A stretch of DNA of 64,000 nucleotides from an uncultured Microcaldota archaeon (GTDB lineage: Archaea; Micrarchaeota; Micrarchaeia; Micrarchaeales; Micrarchaeaceae), in the NCBI GenBank assembly GCA_903884115.1, contig CAISDH010000033.1:62001-126000 (forward strand). Reading direction: 5' to 3'. Position 1 is the stretch's first letter. Every line of letters begins with the position of its first letter. Under the pieces are notes generated by a model. The model was not told the origin of the DNA. It worked only from the letters and a program-made list of their open reading frames with translations, and made no database searches. Shown in pieces: positions 44,682-52,922 of this stretch. Made by a program: the position numbers and the translations under genes.

Positions 44682-44722
44682 AGAGGTGCAGGGAGTTTTC
44701 CCTGCCTCTCGTTTTCTTTTTT
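44682..44722 (+). terminator. Hairpin plus T-tract terminator of the DUF3494 gene
   Basis: AGAGGTGCAGGGA / TCCCTGCCTCT forms a strong stem closing a short T-rich loop and is followed by GTTTTCTTTTTT. It lies 24 bp after the stop codon. Confidence 0.7.
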
Positions 44723-44797
44723 AGCTTTTTACACAGGCAAATGCAGGTAAACCGCCATGGCCTCTTTTTCCTGGTTTCTTTACTTTAGTGTGTTTAA

Positions 44798-44847
44798 GGC
44801 ACACCATATCGCGCTGCTGGAGCGCTTAACTTGAAGGTTAGTGTGCC
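44798..44847. other. Intergenic inverted-repeat structure (possible three-way junction)
   Basis: The outer arms GGCACAC (44798-44804) and GTGTGCC (44841-44847) enclose two small hairpins, GCGCT/AGCGC and TAAC/GTTA. The nested pairing suggests a folded RNA or a cruciform. No known family is recognised. It lies in the 357-bp gap between two convergent genes, upstream of repeat copies B and C. Confidence 0.4.
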
Positions 44848-44861
44848 TGCCTTTGCCTATC

Positions 44862-44924
44862 CCCTGTCCTATGCCCTAAGCACGGGCTTATTTATCTAGT
44901 AAATGACGTCTCTCAGAGCTTCCT
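44862..44924. repeat. Dispersed ~62-nt intergenic repeat, copy B
   Basis: Shares with copies A and C the blocks CTAAG, GGCTTATT, TAGTAA and GACGTCTCTCAGAG. It lies 40 bp from copy C in the same orientation, between convergent genes. Confidence 0.55.
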
Positions 44925-44963
44925 CAAAGTGACACAACGTAGAATCGGGTTCAATCATTCTAT

Positions 44964-45026
44964 GCCTTATCCTGTGCCATAAGTGATGGCCTATTATCAT
45001 AGGTAAGAGACCATCTCAGAATTTCT
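44964..45026. repeat. Dispersed ~62-nt intergenic repeat, copy C
   Basis: Contains GCCTTATCCTGTG, ATAAGTGATGGCCTATT and ATCTCAGAATTTCT, aligning with copy A at 19616-19677. The last ~11 bases reach into the 3' end of the zinc-finger membrane protein gene. Confidence 0.55.
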
Positions 45027-46029
45027 GGACTCCTGCTGGAACGGCCATGCGGCTGAGATCCGCGAACGGCGATTCCTCTTCTGCAGAGTATGTCACCCTG
45101 GAATATGCAAGAGATACCAGGCCAGTGAATGACACTGCGGAGATTACCGCGATGTACAAGGTTCCGCTGCCCAGAAACAGGTAGCTGAAGAGTGCAATGT
45201 CCCCGATGCATGCCGCAGTCCCGATCCAATACGCGCGCTTTGACTGCATCACGATCATTATGGCGGAAACCAGCGAGACAATCGTAAGCAGTGTTTCCAA
45301 CAGCAGAGTTTCGTAGCTTATGTTCAGGGTCGTCAAGAATGTTTTGGCACCCAGAATCCTCACGGTGTTTATAACATATGCCAGCTGTGCATTGGCCGAA
45401 AGTATGAATACTGCGAACACGAGCATCAGCATCGCGGAAGCCACAAAGCTCATGTTGGTGTATTTCGTGTACACTCCCTCCGCATGCGTCCTTGAAACCT
45501 TGTCTATGTCCTCTAAGCAGTAATGCTCATTGTTGAGCTCCTCTATATCCTCATAGCAGAACGGCCTGTGGCAGTAGTTGCATACTGCATACGCCGGCCT
45601 CCATGCGTGCCATGCGCAGAACTGGTCTTTTGCGCCTTCAGTGCCCCCTGCATTTTTTCCAGCAGTGACGACGGGTACCTCCTCATTTGCACGAGCCTCA
45701 ACAGCAGACGGGCGCTCCCTTCCTGCCTGGTATGTAAGCGGAGCCCACTCAGGAGTCGCTGCCTCTGCATTCTCTTTCACAGGGATCTGTTGCGGCTGCG
45801 GCCTGGCCTGCAAAGGCGCCTGCACTTCCTGTTCGGCCTTCTTAATGGGAATCTGTTGCGGTTGTGGCTGCGGCTTGACCTGTTCCGGAACCTGTACTGC
45901 CTGCTCCACATTCTCTTTCACAGGAATAGGCTGCGGCTTGACCTGCTCTGCTGCGGCTGGCGTCTTTTCCTCTTCTTTTTTTGCGCCAGCTCTTACCTTG
46001 AAAATCAGCAGGTCATCCGGGCTTAACAT
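45016..46029 (-). CDS. Membrane protein with B-box-like zinc finger and PQ-rich repeats
   Basis: Protein of 337 residues. The N-terminal ~105 contain three imperfect repeats of Pro/Gln/Glu/Lys units (VKPQPIPVKENVEQ, QPQPQQIPIKKAEQ). A Cys/His cluster at ~137-172 (CAWHAWRPAYAVCNYCHRP, then EHYCLEDID) resembles a B-box zinc finger. Four membrane helices follow (SAMLMLVFAVFILSA and three more). The function is unknown; the finger may bind a partner at the membrane. The eS26 stop overlaps its ATG by 1 bp. Confidence 0.8.
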   Translation of the reverse strand: MLSPDDLLIFKVRAGAKKEEEKTPAAAEQVKPQPIPVKENVEQAVQVPEQVKPQPQPQQIPIKKAEQEVQAPLQARPQPQQIPVKENAEAATPEWAPLTYQAGRERPSAVEARANEEVPVVTAGKNAGGTEGAKDQFCAWHAWRPAYAVCNYCHRPFCYEDIEELNNEHYCLEDIDKVSRTHAEGVYTKYTNMSFVASAMLMLVFAVFILSANAQLAYVINTVRILGAKTFLTTLNISYETLLLETLLTIVSLVSAIMIVMQSKRAYWIGTAACIGDIALFSYLFLGSGTLYIAVISAVSFTGLVSLAYSRVTYSAEEESPFADLSRMAVPAGVQKF

Positions 46030-46262
46030 TACAATTCCCTTTTCGCTCTTTCTATGGCTTGCCTTCTCTTCTTCTCAAATATGCCCCTGTGCTTAGCACA
46101 GCTTATGCAGTAATATATCTTCAGCCTTTCGAAAAAGCGGACATCCTGTGCCGTCTTCATATCAGTGCCGAAACGCACTGCCTTCTCGTCCGATACTGAC
46201 TTGTTCCTAGGTATCTTCCTTCCGCAGGAAGCGCACACTACTGTAGTTTCACGCCCTCTCAT
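46029..46262 (-). CDS. rps26e: Ribosomal protein eS26
   Basis: Protein of 77 residues that contacts mRNA near the exit channel of the small subunit. The zinc pair CASCGRKIPRNKSV and CISCAKHRGIF with the spacing between them (DVRFFERLKIYYC) is the eS26 pattern. The basic end RRQAIERAKREL also fits. eS26 occurs in only part of the archaea. Confidence 0.85.
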   Translation of the reverse strand: MRGRETTVVCASCGRKIPRNKSVSDEKAVRFGTDMKTAQDVRFFERLKIYYCISCAKHRGIFEKKRRQAIERAKREL

Positions 46263-46331
46263 AAACTCTTATTTTATTGATAAAGGAAGATTAATAATCC
46301 TTTATGGGCAAAATGTGCTAGAGCTGTTTTT

Positions 46332-46910
46332 ATGAAAGTCTATGTTCTTGGAGATGATCGCGAATCTGTGATAAGGCTGTCCAACTTCATAAATTCGGCT
46401 GGCAGCACTGCCATAATTAGCGAGACGGTGTCATCTGACTACACTGCGCTTGTAGAGGACCTGCTTGATGATAAGGGCCGCCACACCGACCTGGCTGTCG
46501 TAATATCAAAGCAGCCGATAGAGGCCAGCATAGAGGCGAACCGGAGCGGCAAGTTCAGAGCTGTCGTGTGCAGGAACAAGCGGGAAGCTGCAAAGGCAAG
46601 GAAGGCGCATGCCGATGTCATTGTTCTGGACCGCGGCGACCTGGAAGACGACGGCGGAGGCGATATTATAGAGGGGTGGCTTGGAGCTGAAGAGAGGGGC
46701 ACCGAGGACGAAGAGGTTCCGGAGCCTAAGCAGGCCAATCGCCCAGATACGTTAAAACACCTATTTTCTTTTGCAAACCGGAAGCCCGCGCGCAAAAAGC
46801 GCAATAACACAGAGCGCGAAGAGGAAGAAGAGCCAGAAGACGAAGAAATTCCGAAGCCGAAGGGCAAGGGCATCATCGATAACATAAAATATACATTCGG
46901 AATAGAATAG
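46332..46910 (+). CDS. RpiB/LacAB-like domain protein with an acidic-basic tail
   Basis: Protein of 192 residues. The first ~115 look like a Rossmann-type RpiB/LacA fold (MKVYVLGDDRESVIRLSNFI, DLAVVISKQPIEASIEANR, FRAVVCRNKREAAKARKAHA, DVIVLDRGD). Normal RpiB isomerase catalytic residues (Cys in a GTG-I-G setting) are absent, so sugar isomerase activity is unlikely. The tail is rich in Glu and Lys. A small helix-turn-helix gene follows 7 bp downstream; a sensing role is conceivable but unproven. Confidence 0.65.
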   Translation: MKVYVLGDDRESVIRLSNFINSAGSTAIISETVSSDYTALVEDLLDDKGRHTDLAVVISKQPIEASIEANRSGKFRAVVCRNKREAAKARKAHADVIVLDRGDLEDDGGGDIIEGWLGAEERGTEDEEVPEPKQANRPDTLKHLFSFANRKPARKKRNNTEREEEEEPEDEEIPKPKGKGIIDNIKYTFGIE

Positions 46911-46917
46911 TGGTTTC

Positions 46918-47235
46918 TTGTACTTGGACTGCGACAGGGCCATGCGGATCATAGTACCGGCGATGCGTGTGGCTGTTGCAAAGAGGCTTAGCGAGAAGGG
47001 CATGTCACAGGTTGAGATAGCTAAGAGGTTGGGGGTGGCGCAAGCTGCGGTAAGCAAGTACCTAAACAGCGATTACTCCAAGAAGATAGCTGTGTTGGAA
47101 AGGCTCATAACAAAGCGCAAGCTTGAGCGCAGGATAGTGGAGTTAGCCCTATCCGGCAACAAGAGGGAGCTTGAGAACGAGATCAGCAGCCTTGCACTTA
47201 ACAGCAAAATTGTGTGCGGAGCACTGAAGCTGTAA
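46918..47235 (+). CDS. Helix-turn-helix transcription regulator (archaeal XRE/ThiN-N type)
   Basis: Protein of ~105 residues. The segment PAMRVAVAKRLSEKGMSQVE, then IAKRLGVAQAAVSKYLN is a classic HTH resembling the N-terminal domain of archaeal ThiN-type regulators. The rest is a charged helix (LERRIVELALSGNKRELENE). Start is TTG 46918 or ATG 46942. It is closely spaced with the RpiB-like gene and upstream of the tetraether synthase gene, so it may control either. Confidence 0.8.
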   Translation: MYLDCDRAMRIIVPAMRVAVAKRLSEKGMSQVEIAKRLGVAQAAVSKYLNSDYSKKIAVLERLITKRKLERRIVELALSGNKRELENEISSLALNSKIVCGALKL

Positions 47236-47338
47236 AACCTGGGACGTGGGCGAAGCGCAGCAGCAGGCATTTTTTCCTCGTTATTTTGCATCTGAATATT
47301 GCAATTTTTGAACGTGAGTAAAGATTCAAACCCACACT

Positions 47339-47349
47339 GCTTAAATAGC
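47339..47349 (+). promoter_or_regulatory. TATA-like box of the tetraether synthase-like gene
   Basis: GCTTAAATAGC is centred 28 bp before ATG 47372, a leaderless arrangement. Confidence 0.55.
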
Positions 47350-47371
47350 TTCAAAATGCCTAAATTCAGGG

Positions 47372-49177
47372 ATGGTAGTGCCAGAAAACCCACAACGTGA
47401 GCTTTTAGCCGAAGAGCCATACGCCGAAGTTAGCGAAGCCGCGCAGGGGCAGTCCCCGTATCACAGGAGCCCAGAAGAGATAGACAAGCTGCCTGTTATC
47501 GAGAGTACGCTGACTGTATGTCCGGAGTGCAAGCTCATAATAGAGGGCAAACTCTACAGGGATGGCGACAATGTAATGATTCGGAAATACTGTCCGGAGC
47601 ATAAGTGGACAATCGAAAAGTACTGGGAAGACTACGACATGTACATGAAGATGAGGAAGTTCAGCTACACGGGCAGGGGCTTCGACAACCCTAACTTTGT
47701 AACCTCCACAAAGGGTGCCAACTGCCCCTTCGATTGCGGATTCTGCGAGCGGCACAAGTCGCACACTGCATTGGCGAATGTAGTGGTCACAAACAGGTGC
47801 CACCTCTCATGCTGGTATTGCTTCTTTTATGCCAAGGAAGGAGACAGCGTGTACCAGCCTTCGCTTGATGAATTGAGAAAGCTGTTCAGGAATCTCAGGA
47901 ACCAGAGGCCCATACCCACAAACGCGTTGCAGTTAACCGGCGGGGAACCCACAATGAGGGAGGATCTTGTCGACATTGTAGTTGCTGCAAAAGAGGAGGG
48001 CTTCGACCAGATACAGCTCAACACTACAGGAATAAACATCGGGCTGCACCCTGAGCTGGCTGTCAAGTACAGGCATGCTGGCGTGAGCACGCTCTATATG
48101 AGCTTCGACGGCGTCAGCGCAAGGACAAATCCTAAAAACCACTGGGAGATACCATTGACGCTAGATGCCCTGCGCAAGGCGTCCGTTGGCTGCGTGCTTG
48201 TTCCGGCAGTCATAAGGACTGTCAACGACGGCGAGCTTGGCGCGATAATAAACTTTGCAGTTAACAACAGCGACGTGGTGAAGGCTGTGAACTTCCAGCC
48301 CGTGTCGCTTGTAGGAAGGATGCCTGTCAGTCAGCGGGAGAAGCAGAGGATAACAATTCCTGGCGCGATAAAGCTCATAGAGGAGCAGACAAACGGCGTC
48401 ATAAGGAAGGAGCACTGGTTCACTGTGCCTTGTGTTGGGGATATAAGCAAGTTCGCAGAGGCACTCACAGGCGAGTTCAAGTACGATCTCTCCGTGCACT
48501 TCGCATGCGGTGCGGGATGCTACCTGTTCATAGAGCCCAACGGCAAGATAACGCCAATCACTGAGTTCTTGGATGTATACGGGCTGATGGAGCACCTGCA
48601 CAGCGCGATAAATGAGATGGAAGGCAGGGGCAAGCTAGCAAGGAAGTCCATAGCAGCAAAGGCGCTCCTAGGCATCGGCAAATTCATCGACAAGGAGAAG
48701 CAGCCAAAGAGCCTGAATTTCACCAATCTGCTCGTGTCGCTTCTCACGAAGAACAACTTTAAGACGATGGGCAAAATACAGCTGAAGATGCTGTTCCTGG
48801 GAATGATGCACTTCCAAGACGAGTACAATTATGATGTACAGAGAGTCGAGAAGTGCGGCGTCAGCTATGCGATGCCAGACGGGGAGATCCTGCCTTTCTG
48901 CACATTCAATGTGTTTCCCGAAATATACAGGGACAAGGTCCAGAAGCAGTTTAGCATACCGCAGAGCGAATGGCAAGCTACGCATCCAGGCTGGACGTAC
49001 TCCAAAGACAAGTACGTTAGAAACGTCAAGGAGCTGCAGGGCACCAACGAATACAAGAAGACGTACGGTGAGCTGAAGGACTACTTTGCGCTGCCTGTCA
49101 ACGGCGGCAAGAGCGTAAAAAATTTCTCAGTAAGCGATACCGAGCATGATGGCGCAGCACATACCAAAGAGGCGTAA
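47372..49177 (+). CDS. tes: Radical SAM tetraether lipid synthase-like protein (Tes family)
   Basis: Protein of 601 residues. The family joins the tails of two archaeal diether lipids into membrane-spanning tetraethers (GDGT). Tes-like features: an N-terminal zinc-type pair (CPECKLIIEGKLY..CPEHKW), an auxiliary-cluster set CPFDCGFCERHKSHT, the radical SAM motif NRCHLSCWYCFF, and LTGGEPTMREDL. C-terminal Cys-containing segments (HFACGAGCYLFI, ILPFCTFNVFPE) complete the pattern. The call rests on recalled similarity to the MJ0619 group. The next gene starts just after its stop. Confidence 0.82.
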   Translation: MVVPENPQRELLAEEPYAEVSEAAQGQSPYHRSPEEIDKLPVIESTLTVCPECKLIIEGKLYRDGDNVMIRKYCPEHKWTIEKYWEDYDMYMKMRKFSYTGRGFDNPNFVTSTKGANCPFDCGFCERHKSHTALANVVVTNRCHLSCWYCFFYAKEGDSVYQPSLDELRKLFRNLRNQRPIPTNALQLTGGEPTMREDLVDIVVAAKEEGFDQIQLNTTGINIGLHPELAVKYRHAGVSTLYMSFDGVSARTNPKNHWEIPLTLDALRKASVGCVLVPAVIRTVNDGELGAIINFAVNNSDVVKAVNFQPVSLVGRMPVSQREKQRITIPGAIKLIEEQTNGVIRKEHWFTVPCVGDISKFAEALTGEFKYDLSVHFACGAGCYLFIEPNGKITPITEFLDVYGLMEHLHSAINEMEGRGKLARKSIAAKALLGIGKFIDKEKQPKSLNFTNLLVSLLTKNNFKTMGKIQLKMLFLGMMHFQDEYNYDVQRVEKCGVSYAMPDGEILPFCTFNVFPEIYRDKVQKQFSIPQSEWQATHPGWTYSKDKYVRNVKELQGTNEYKKTYGELKDYFALPVNGGKSVKNFSVSDTEHDGAAHTKEA

Positions 49178-49181
49178 CCAG

Positions 49182-49796
49182 ATGGATAGCAACACACAAC
49201 CCGCCAAGGAGCAAAAATTTGTCATGAACGGCACGGCCTTATTCGTACTTGAAGACAGCAAGAAGTACCGCATTCCATATCACATCATAAAGAGGGCGGT
49301 ATTCTCAAACCTTAAGAAAGCAGATCTCATCGACGTTCCGCATTCTGCAAGGCTGCAATATAAGCTCATGCTTATGGGCGCGGTGATAAAAGCCATAGTT
49401 GACTTCGACGAGCTAAAGATAACCGTGATGTACAATCCGACAGGCGCGGACAACGGCATGCCGAAGACGAGCATGGAGCAGCTCACCAACTTTCTTGCAC
49501 AAGAAGGCATTCCTGCTAACGCGGGCAGCACGAAGAACGAGGACTGCGACTACTTGGAGTTCTACTCCTACGCATACTCCTCTCCATCGATAAGGAAGAG
49601 CGCGCCGTACAGCTATACTTTGGAAGAATGGGAAAAGCTCGAATCCGCATATATCAAGAAGCGCACAAAAGAGGACAGAGAGAAGTTTGCAAAGTTCCGT
49701 GAATGGCAGGATATTTATGCGAAAGAGAAGGGTGTTGCTGACGTGCAGAGCGCAAAAGCACGTTCGATTTCTAATATCTTCGGACTCAAGAAGTAA
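49182..49796 (+). CDS. Unknown protein coupled to the tetraether synthase-like gene
   Basis: Not recognised. It encodes 204 residues starting at ATG 49182, 4 bp after the tes stop. A mixed alpha/beta N-terminal half (TALFVLEDSKKYRIPYHIIK, KITVMYNPTG) is followed by a charged helical half (TLEEWEKLESAYIKKRTKED, REKFAKFREWQDIYAKEKG). No membrane segment or metal motif is seen. Tight coupling suggests a partner role with Tes. Confidence 0.75.
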   Translation: MDSNTQPAKEQKFVMNGTALFVLEDSKKYRIPYHIIKRAVFSNLKKADLIDVPHSARLQYKLMLMGAVIKAIVDFDELKITVMYNPTGADNGMPKTSMEQLTNFLAQEGIPANAGSTKNEDCDYLEFYSYAYSSPSIRKSAPYSYTLEEWEKLESAYIKKRTKEDREKFAKFREWQDIYAKEKGVADVQSAKARSISNIFGLKK

Positions 49797-49811
49797 TGGC
49801 ATCAGCAAACG

Positions 49812-51446
49812 TCAGAGCTCCAGCTCCGCTGCCACCGTGGGCTCTTCAAGGCCGAAGCTCTCGAGCACCTTTGGATGAAGCTCTCCGAAATGGCCTATGA
49901 CCCTGCCCTTGACCTTTACGGCTGCGCACCTGCCTTCTATGAACGCGCTGTCGTGCGCGTCTTCAACAGTGTAGCTATCGATGCGCATGTGCTTCAGCGC
50001 TGATTCCGTTAAGGCTTTTATCTCGGAGAAATTCGCCCTCGAATGCTCGCTGACGAATGCCATGCTCCTGCCCTCGATGGCCTTGCCGCCCTTGACAGAG
50101 AACACGCTCCCTATCTCGAACAGCCGCAGCGGCATTCGCTCGCTCCTCGACTCGCTCATGTTCTGCAGCAGCTCGTGCAGTATATTTGTCCTGAGCATCG
50201 TCATGTTCTCTGTCTTGGAATATGATACTTTTACAGTGCTATCCGCATCCTCTGGGCGCATCATGTTCTCGAAATTCACTTTTTCATTCGTAAGGTATGT
50301 GTTCATGGCCTCCGTGAAGCCCAGGCCTACCATTGTCCTTCCCAGCTTGTTCGCATACTCTACTGCGTCGTCAGGAGTGCCCTGGAATGCCCCAAGCACA
50401 GGAAGCGGATCTATCCTGTCATAGCCGTATGCTATCGCAATGTCTTCTATAACATCCTGCTCGTTGAGCACGTCGACCCTGTAGGGCGCTACGCGCACAA
50501 GCAACGAATTGCCGTACTTTGCAGCTACATGGCCCAGCCTGTTTGCCAGCTCTATCATTCTGTCCTGGTCTACAGGAACACCTAATGTCCTCTGTATCTC
50601 TGTGATTTTCACCTTGACATCCTTGTAATCCAAGATTGGCGTGGTTTCTTTTTTCGCCGCATAACTGACTATGCAGGGATATACTTCAGCACCCATGTCT
50701 ATCAGCGAGCACGCTAGCAGTCTGCATGCCTGATCCATCCCTGTCTTTGATATTCCTGTTATGTCAACGAAGAGATTCTTTGTCTGCTCTGTAACTCTGG
50801 TGAATTCAGAGTTTATGATTGGTATCATGCTCATGATATTGTTCTTTGCATCAACCAAATATGGATACTTGCTGCTCTTGGAATCCTTCAGAGTGTATGC
50901 GTATTCTATGCCTTTGGCATGCTTTGCGATTATTTCTTCGAAACGCATCTTCTTGTTCATTCCCAACGGGATGAATTCCTTATCACGTGCAGCATCGTAG
51001 ACGAGCGGAGAGCTTATGACATCAAGGTTGTGCAGCCCTATTGCGAACTTTTTGCGCTTTCTTCCATATGTATCGCACAGCTTTTCGGTGAAGTTTATGA
51101 AATAGAGCAGGTTGTTGCCTGTAAGATTCACGTTTTTTGCAACGATCCCTGCTATAAAAGGCCGTGCCTCTTTCACTGCTGGCGTTGTCCGTATCTCGAT
51201 AAGTGGGTCTTTGTTTATCTTGTATGCGTTCTCTTTCGGCTCCCTTTTGCCTATAAAGTTCAAGATCGCGCGCACAAACCCAGTAAAATCCAGCAAATCT
51301 GGCCTGTTCGGGCTTATGTCTACAGTTATATCCTCATCGGTTGAATCATCGACATCTATGCCAAGCCTTGGCAGCTCCTTCAGAAGTATGTCGGCATCTA
51401 ATCCGAATCCCTTAAGGTCTGCGTACTTGAATGTTATTGCGGCCAA
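49812..51446 (-). CDS. pheT: Phenylalanyl-tRNA synthetase beta subunit
   Basis: Protein of 544 residues, the archaeal/eukaryal form of the non-catalytic subunit that helps bind tRNA-Phe. It starts ITFKYADLKGFGL, with a B3/B4 editing-type region (ARPFIAGIVAKNVNL), the B5 domain (DVLNEQDVIEDIAIAYGYD) and the catalytic-like C-terminal core (PLRLFEIGSVF). It lies 4 bp after pheS on the same strand. Confidence 0.95.
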   Translation of the reverse strand: MAAITFKYADLKGFGLDADILLKELPRLGIDVDDSTDEDITVDISPNRPDLLDFTGFVRAILNFIGKREPKENAYKINKDPLIEIRTTPAVKEARPFIAGIVAKNVNLTGNNLLYFINFTEKLCDTYGRKRKKFAIGLHNLDVISSPLVYDAARDKEFIPLGMNKKMRFEEIIAKHAKGIEYAYTLKDSKSSKYPYLVDAKNNIMSMIPIINSEFTRVTEQTKNLFVDITGISKTGMDQACRLLACSLIDMGAEVYPCIVSYAAKKETTPILDYKDVKVKITEIQRTLGVPVDQDRMIELANRLGHVAAKYGNSLLVRVAPYRVDVLNEQDVIEDIAIAYGYDRIDPLPVLGAFQGTPDDAVEYANKLGRTMVGLGFTEAMNTYLTNEKVNFENMMRPEDADSTVKVSYSKTENMTMLRTNILHELLQNMSESRSERMPLRLFEIGSVFSVKGGKAIEGRSMAFVSEHSRANFSEIKALTESALKHMRIDSYTVEDAHDSAFIEGRCAAVKVKGRVIGHFGELHPKVLESFGLEEPTVAAELEL

Positions 51447-51450
51447 ATCA

Positions 51451-52911
51451 TCACAACTCTTTTCTATTCCTGAGCCAACCCATGTTGTTGTTGTAGAGTG
51501 CGGTCAAAGAATCGACGTTCATGAGGTTGAGTCCGATTCTTTCCGCTCCTGCTCCCCATGCAAGCACAGTCTTGTTCGTACCCATCGCATTCGTTATCTC
51601 TTTTCTTATTATGCCCGATCCGCACAATTCTATTGTCTTCCCCAGGCGTTCGTCGTGGTAATACACGTCAAGCCCGGGTTCTACAAACGGATAATACGCA
51701 GGCTTCATGTGCACATCCATGCCCAATGCGCCGTAGTAGTTCTTGAGTATGCCCATCAGGTGCGCCAACGTGAGTCCATCGCCTATGACTATGCCGTCTG
51801 ATTGGTAGAGCTCTGCAAGATGCTTGTAATCTATGCTCTCATTCCTGAAGACCTTTCCAACAGAAAATAATTTTATAGGCTCGTAGCCGCTGCTCTCAAG
51901 CGCAAATTTCCTAAGCTGTCGCATCGTTGTCGCTGTCGTGTGCGTTCTCAACAAGGCCTGCTTTGATATTGTATCACGCCATTCATTCTGCCATCCCTTT
52001 TCATGGGCCTCTCTCATTTTTCCAAGCAGTTCCAGGTCTTCTATATCTATTGTCTTAGGGTTCGATAGGAAGTACGTGTCCTGCATCTCCCTTGCAGGGT
52101 GGTCCTGCGGCACGAACAGTGCATCGAAATCCCAAAATGCAGATTCTATCACAGGTCCCGTCACTTCCATGAATCCCATGCTGATCCATATGTTCCTTAT
52201 TTTGTCTAGGATCTCGTGCATTGGGTGCAGCCTTGCAGCATATTCTGGCTCCGTTGGCGCGTTAACGTCGTAGCCGCGCAGCCCATCTGTCTGCCATTTC
52301 CTGCTTTTTATGATCTCGCGCGTGAGCTGGCCTATGCCCTTCCCAGTCTCCTGCTCAAGCAGCGTCAAGCCGCTCTTGTTGATGGATACGTCTGTTATTT
52401 CTCCTCTTTCTTTCAGCTTTATCAGGTTCCTGTTAGACAGCAGCTGCACCGCCTCCTTGTTGGACAAGAGCAGCTTCTCCAGTGCGTCGCTCTTAGCGCT
52501 GCCAAGGTCGTTTATCAGCTTCCTTGTGGCATATTCCTTCTTCCCGTCCGCAATCAGCGCGCCCTCCTTCAAGAGCTTGGCCTCCTTTCCGGTTATCTCA
52601 ATCCATCCATTCTTCTTTGCCCAGATCAGTCCTATCTTGTCCATGATCTTTTCGAGAGGCATGCTCCCGTTTCCGAGCGCCTTCACCAGCGATTCTTCTG
52701 GGAACTGCTTCAGGTAGCTCTTGCCTTCTTTGCTTATCTCGATGCCGTAGGTGCTCTTCCTTGTTATGCTGACTGCGTTGCTCTTGGCAAGGTTCTCCAG
52801 CGCCCATACGACGGAATCCTTTCCAAGCTTGAGCTGCTCCTCTAAGCGGGATGGCGTTGCGCTCTTCTGCCCTTTCAAGAGCTTCAGGATTTCAATCTCG
52901 TACTCGTGCAA
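51451..52911 (-). CDS. pheS: Phenylalanyl-tRNA synthetase alpha subunit
   Basis: Catalytic class II subunit of ~486 residues. Two N-terminal winged-helix units (LHEYEIEILKLLKG onward) bind tRNA. Motif 1 sits near HPMHEILDKIRNIWISMGF. Motif 2 has RTHTTATTMRQL and SVGKVFRNE. Motif 3 is LAWGAGAERIGLNLM. TTG 52911 is chosen because family members start LH-x-Y-E; GTG 52923, overlapping the upstream stop, would add four residues. Confidence 0.94.
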   Translation of the reverse strand: MHEYEIEILKLLKGQKSATPSRLEEQLKLGKDSVVWALENLAKSNAVSITRKSTYGIEISKEGKSYLKQFPEESLVKALGNGSMPLEKIMDKIGLIWAKKNGWIEITGKEAKLLKEGALIADGKKEYATRKLINDLGSAKSDALEKLLLSNKEAVQLLSNRNLIKLKERGEITDVSINKSGLTLLEQETGKGIGQLTREIIKSRKWQTDGLRGYDVNAPTEPEYAARLHPMHEILDKIRNIWISMGFMEVTGPVIESAFWDFDALFVPQDHPAREMQDTYFLSNPKTIDIEDLELLGKMREAHEKGWQNEWRDTISKQALLRTHTTATTMRQLRKFALESSGYEPIKLFSVGKVFRNESIDYKHLAELYQSDGIVIGDGLTLAHLMGILKNYYGALGMDVHMKPAYYPFVEPGLDVYYHDERLGKTIELCGSGIIRKEITNAMGTNKTVLAWGAGAERIGLNLMNVDSLTALYNNNMGWLRNRKEL

Positions 52912-52922
52912 GGAACCACACA

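Noticed and set aside
44940-44975. tRNA-like T-arm (GGGTTCAATC within AGAAT..ATTCT)
   Set aside because: No acceptor, anticodon or D arms can be built around it. It is a simple hairpin next to repeat copy C.
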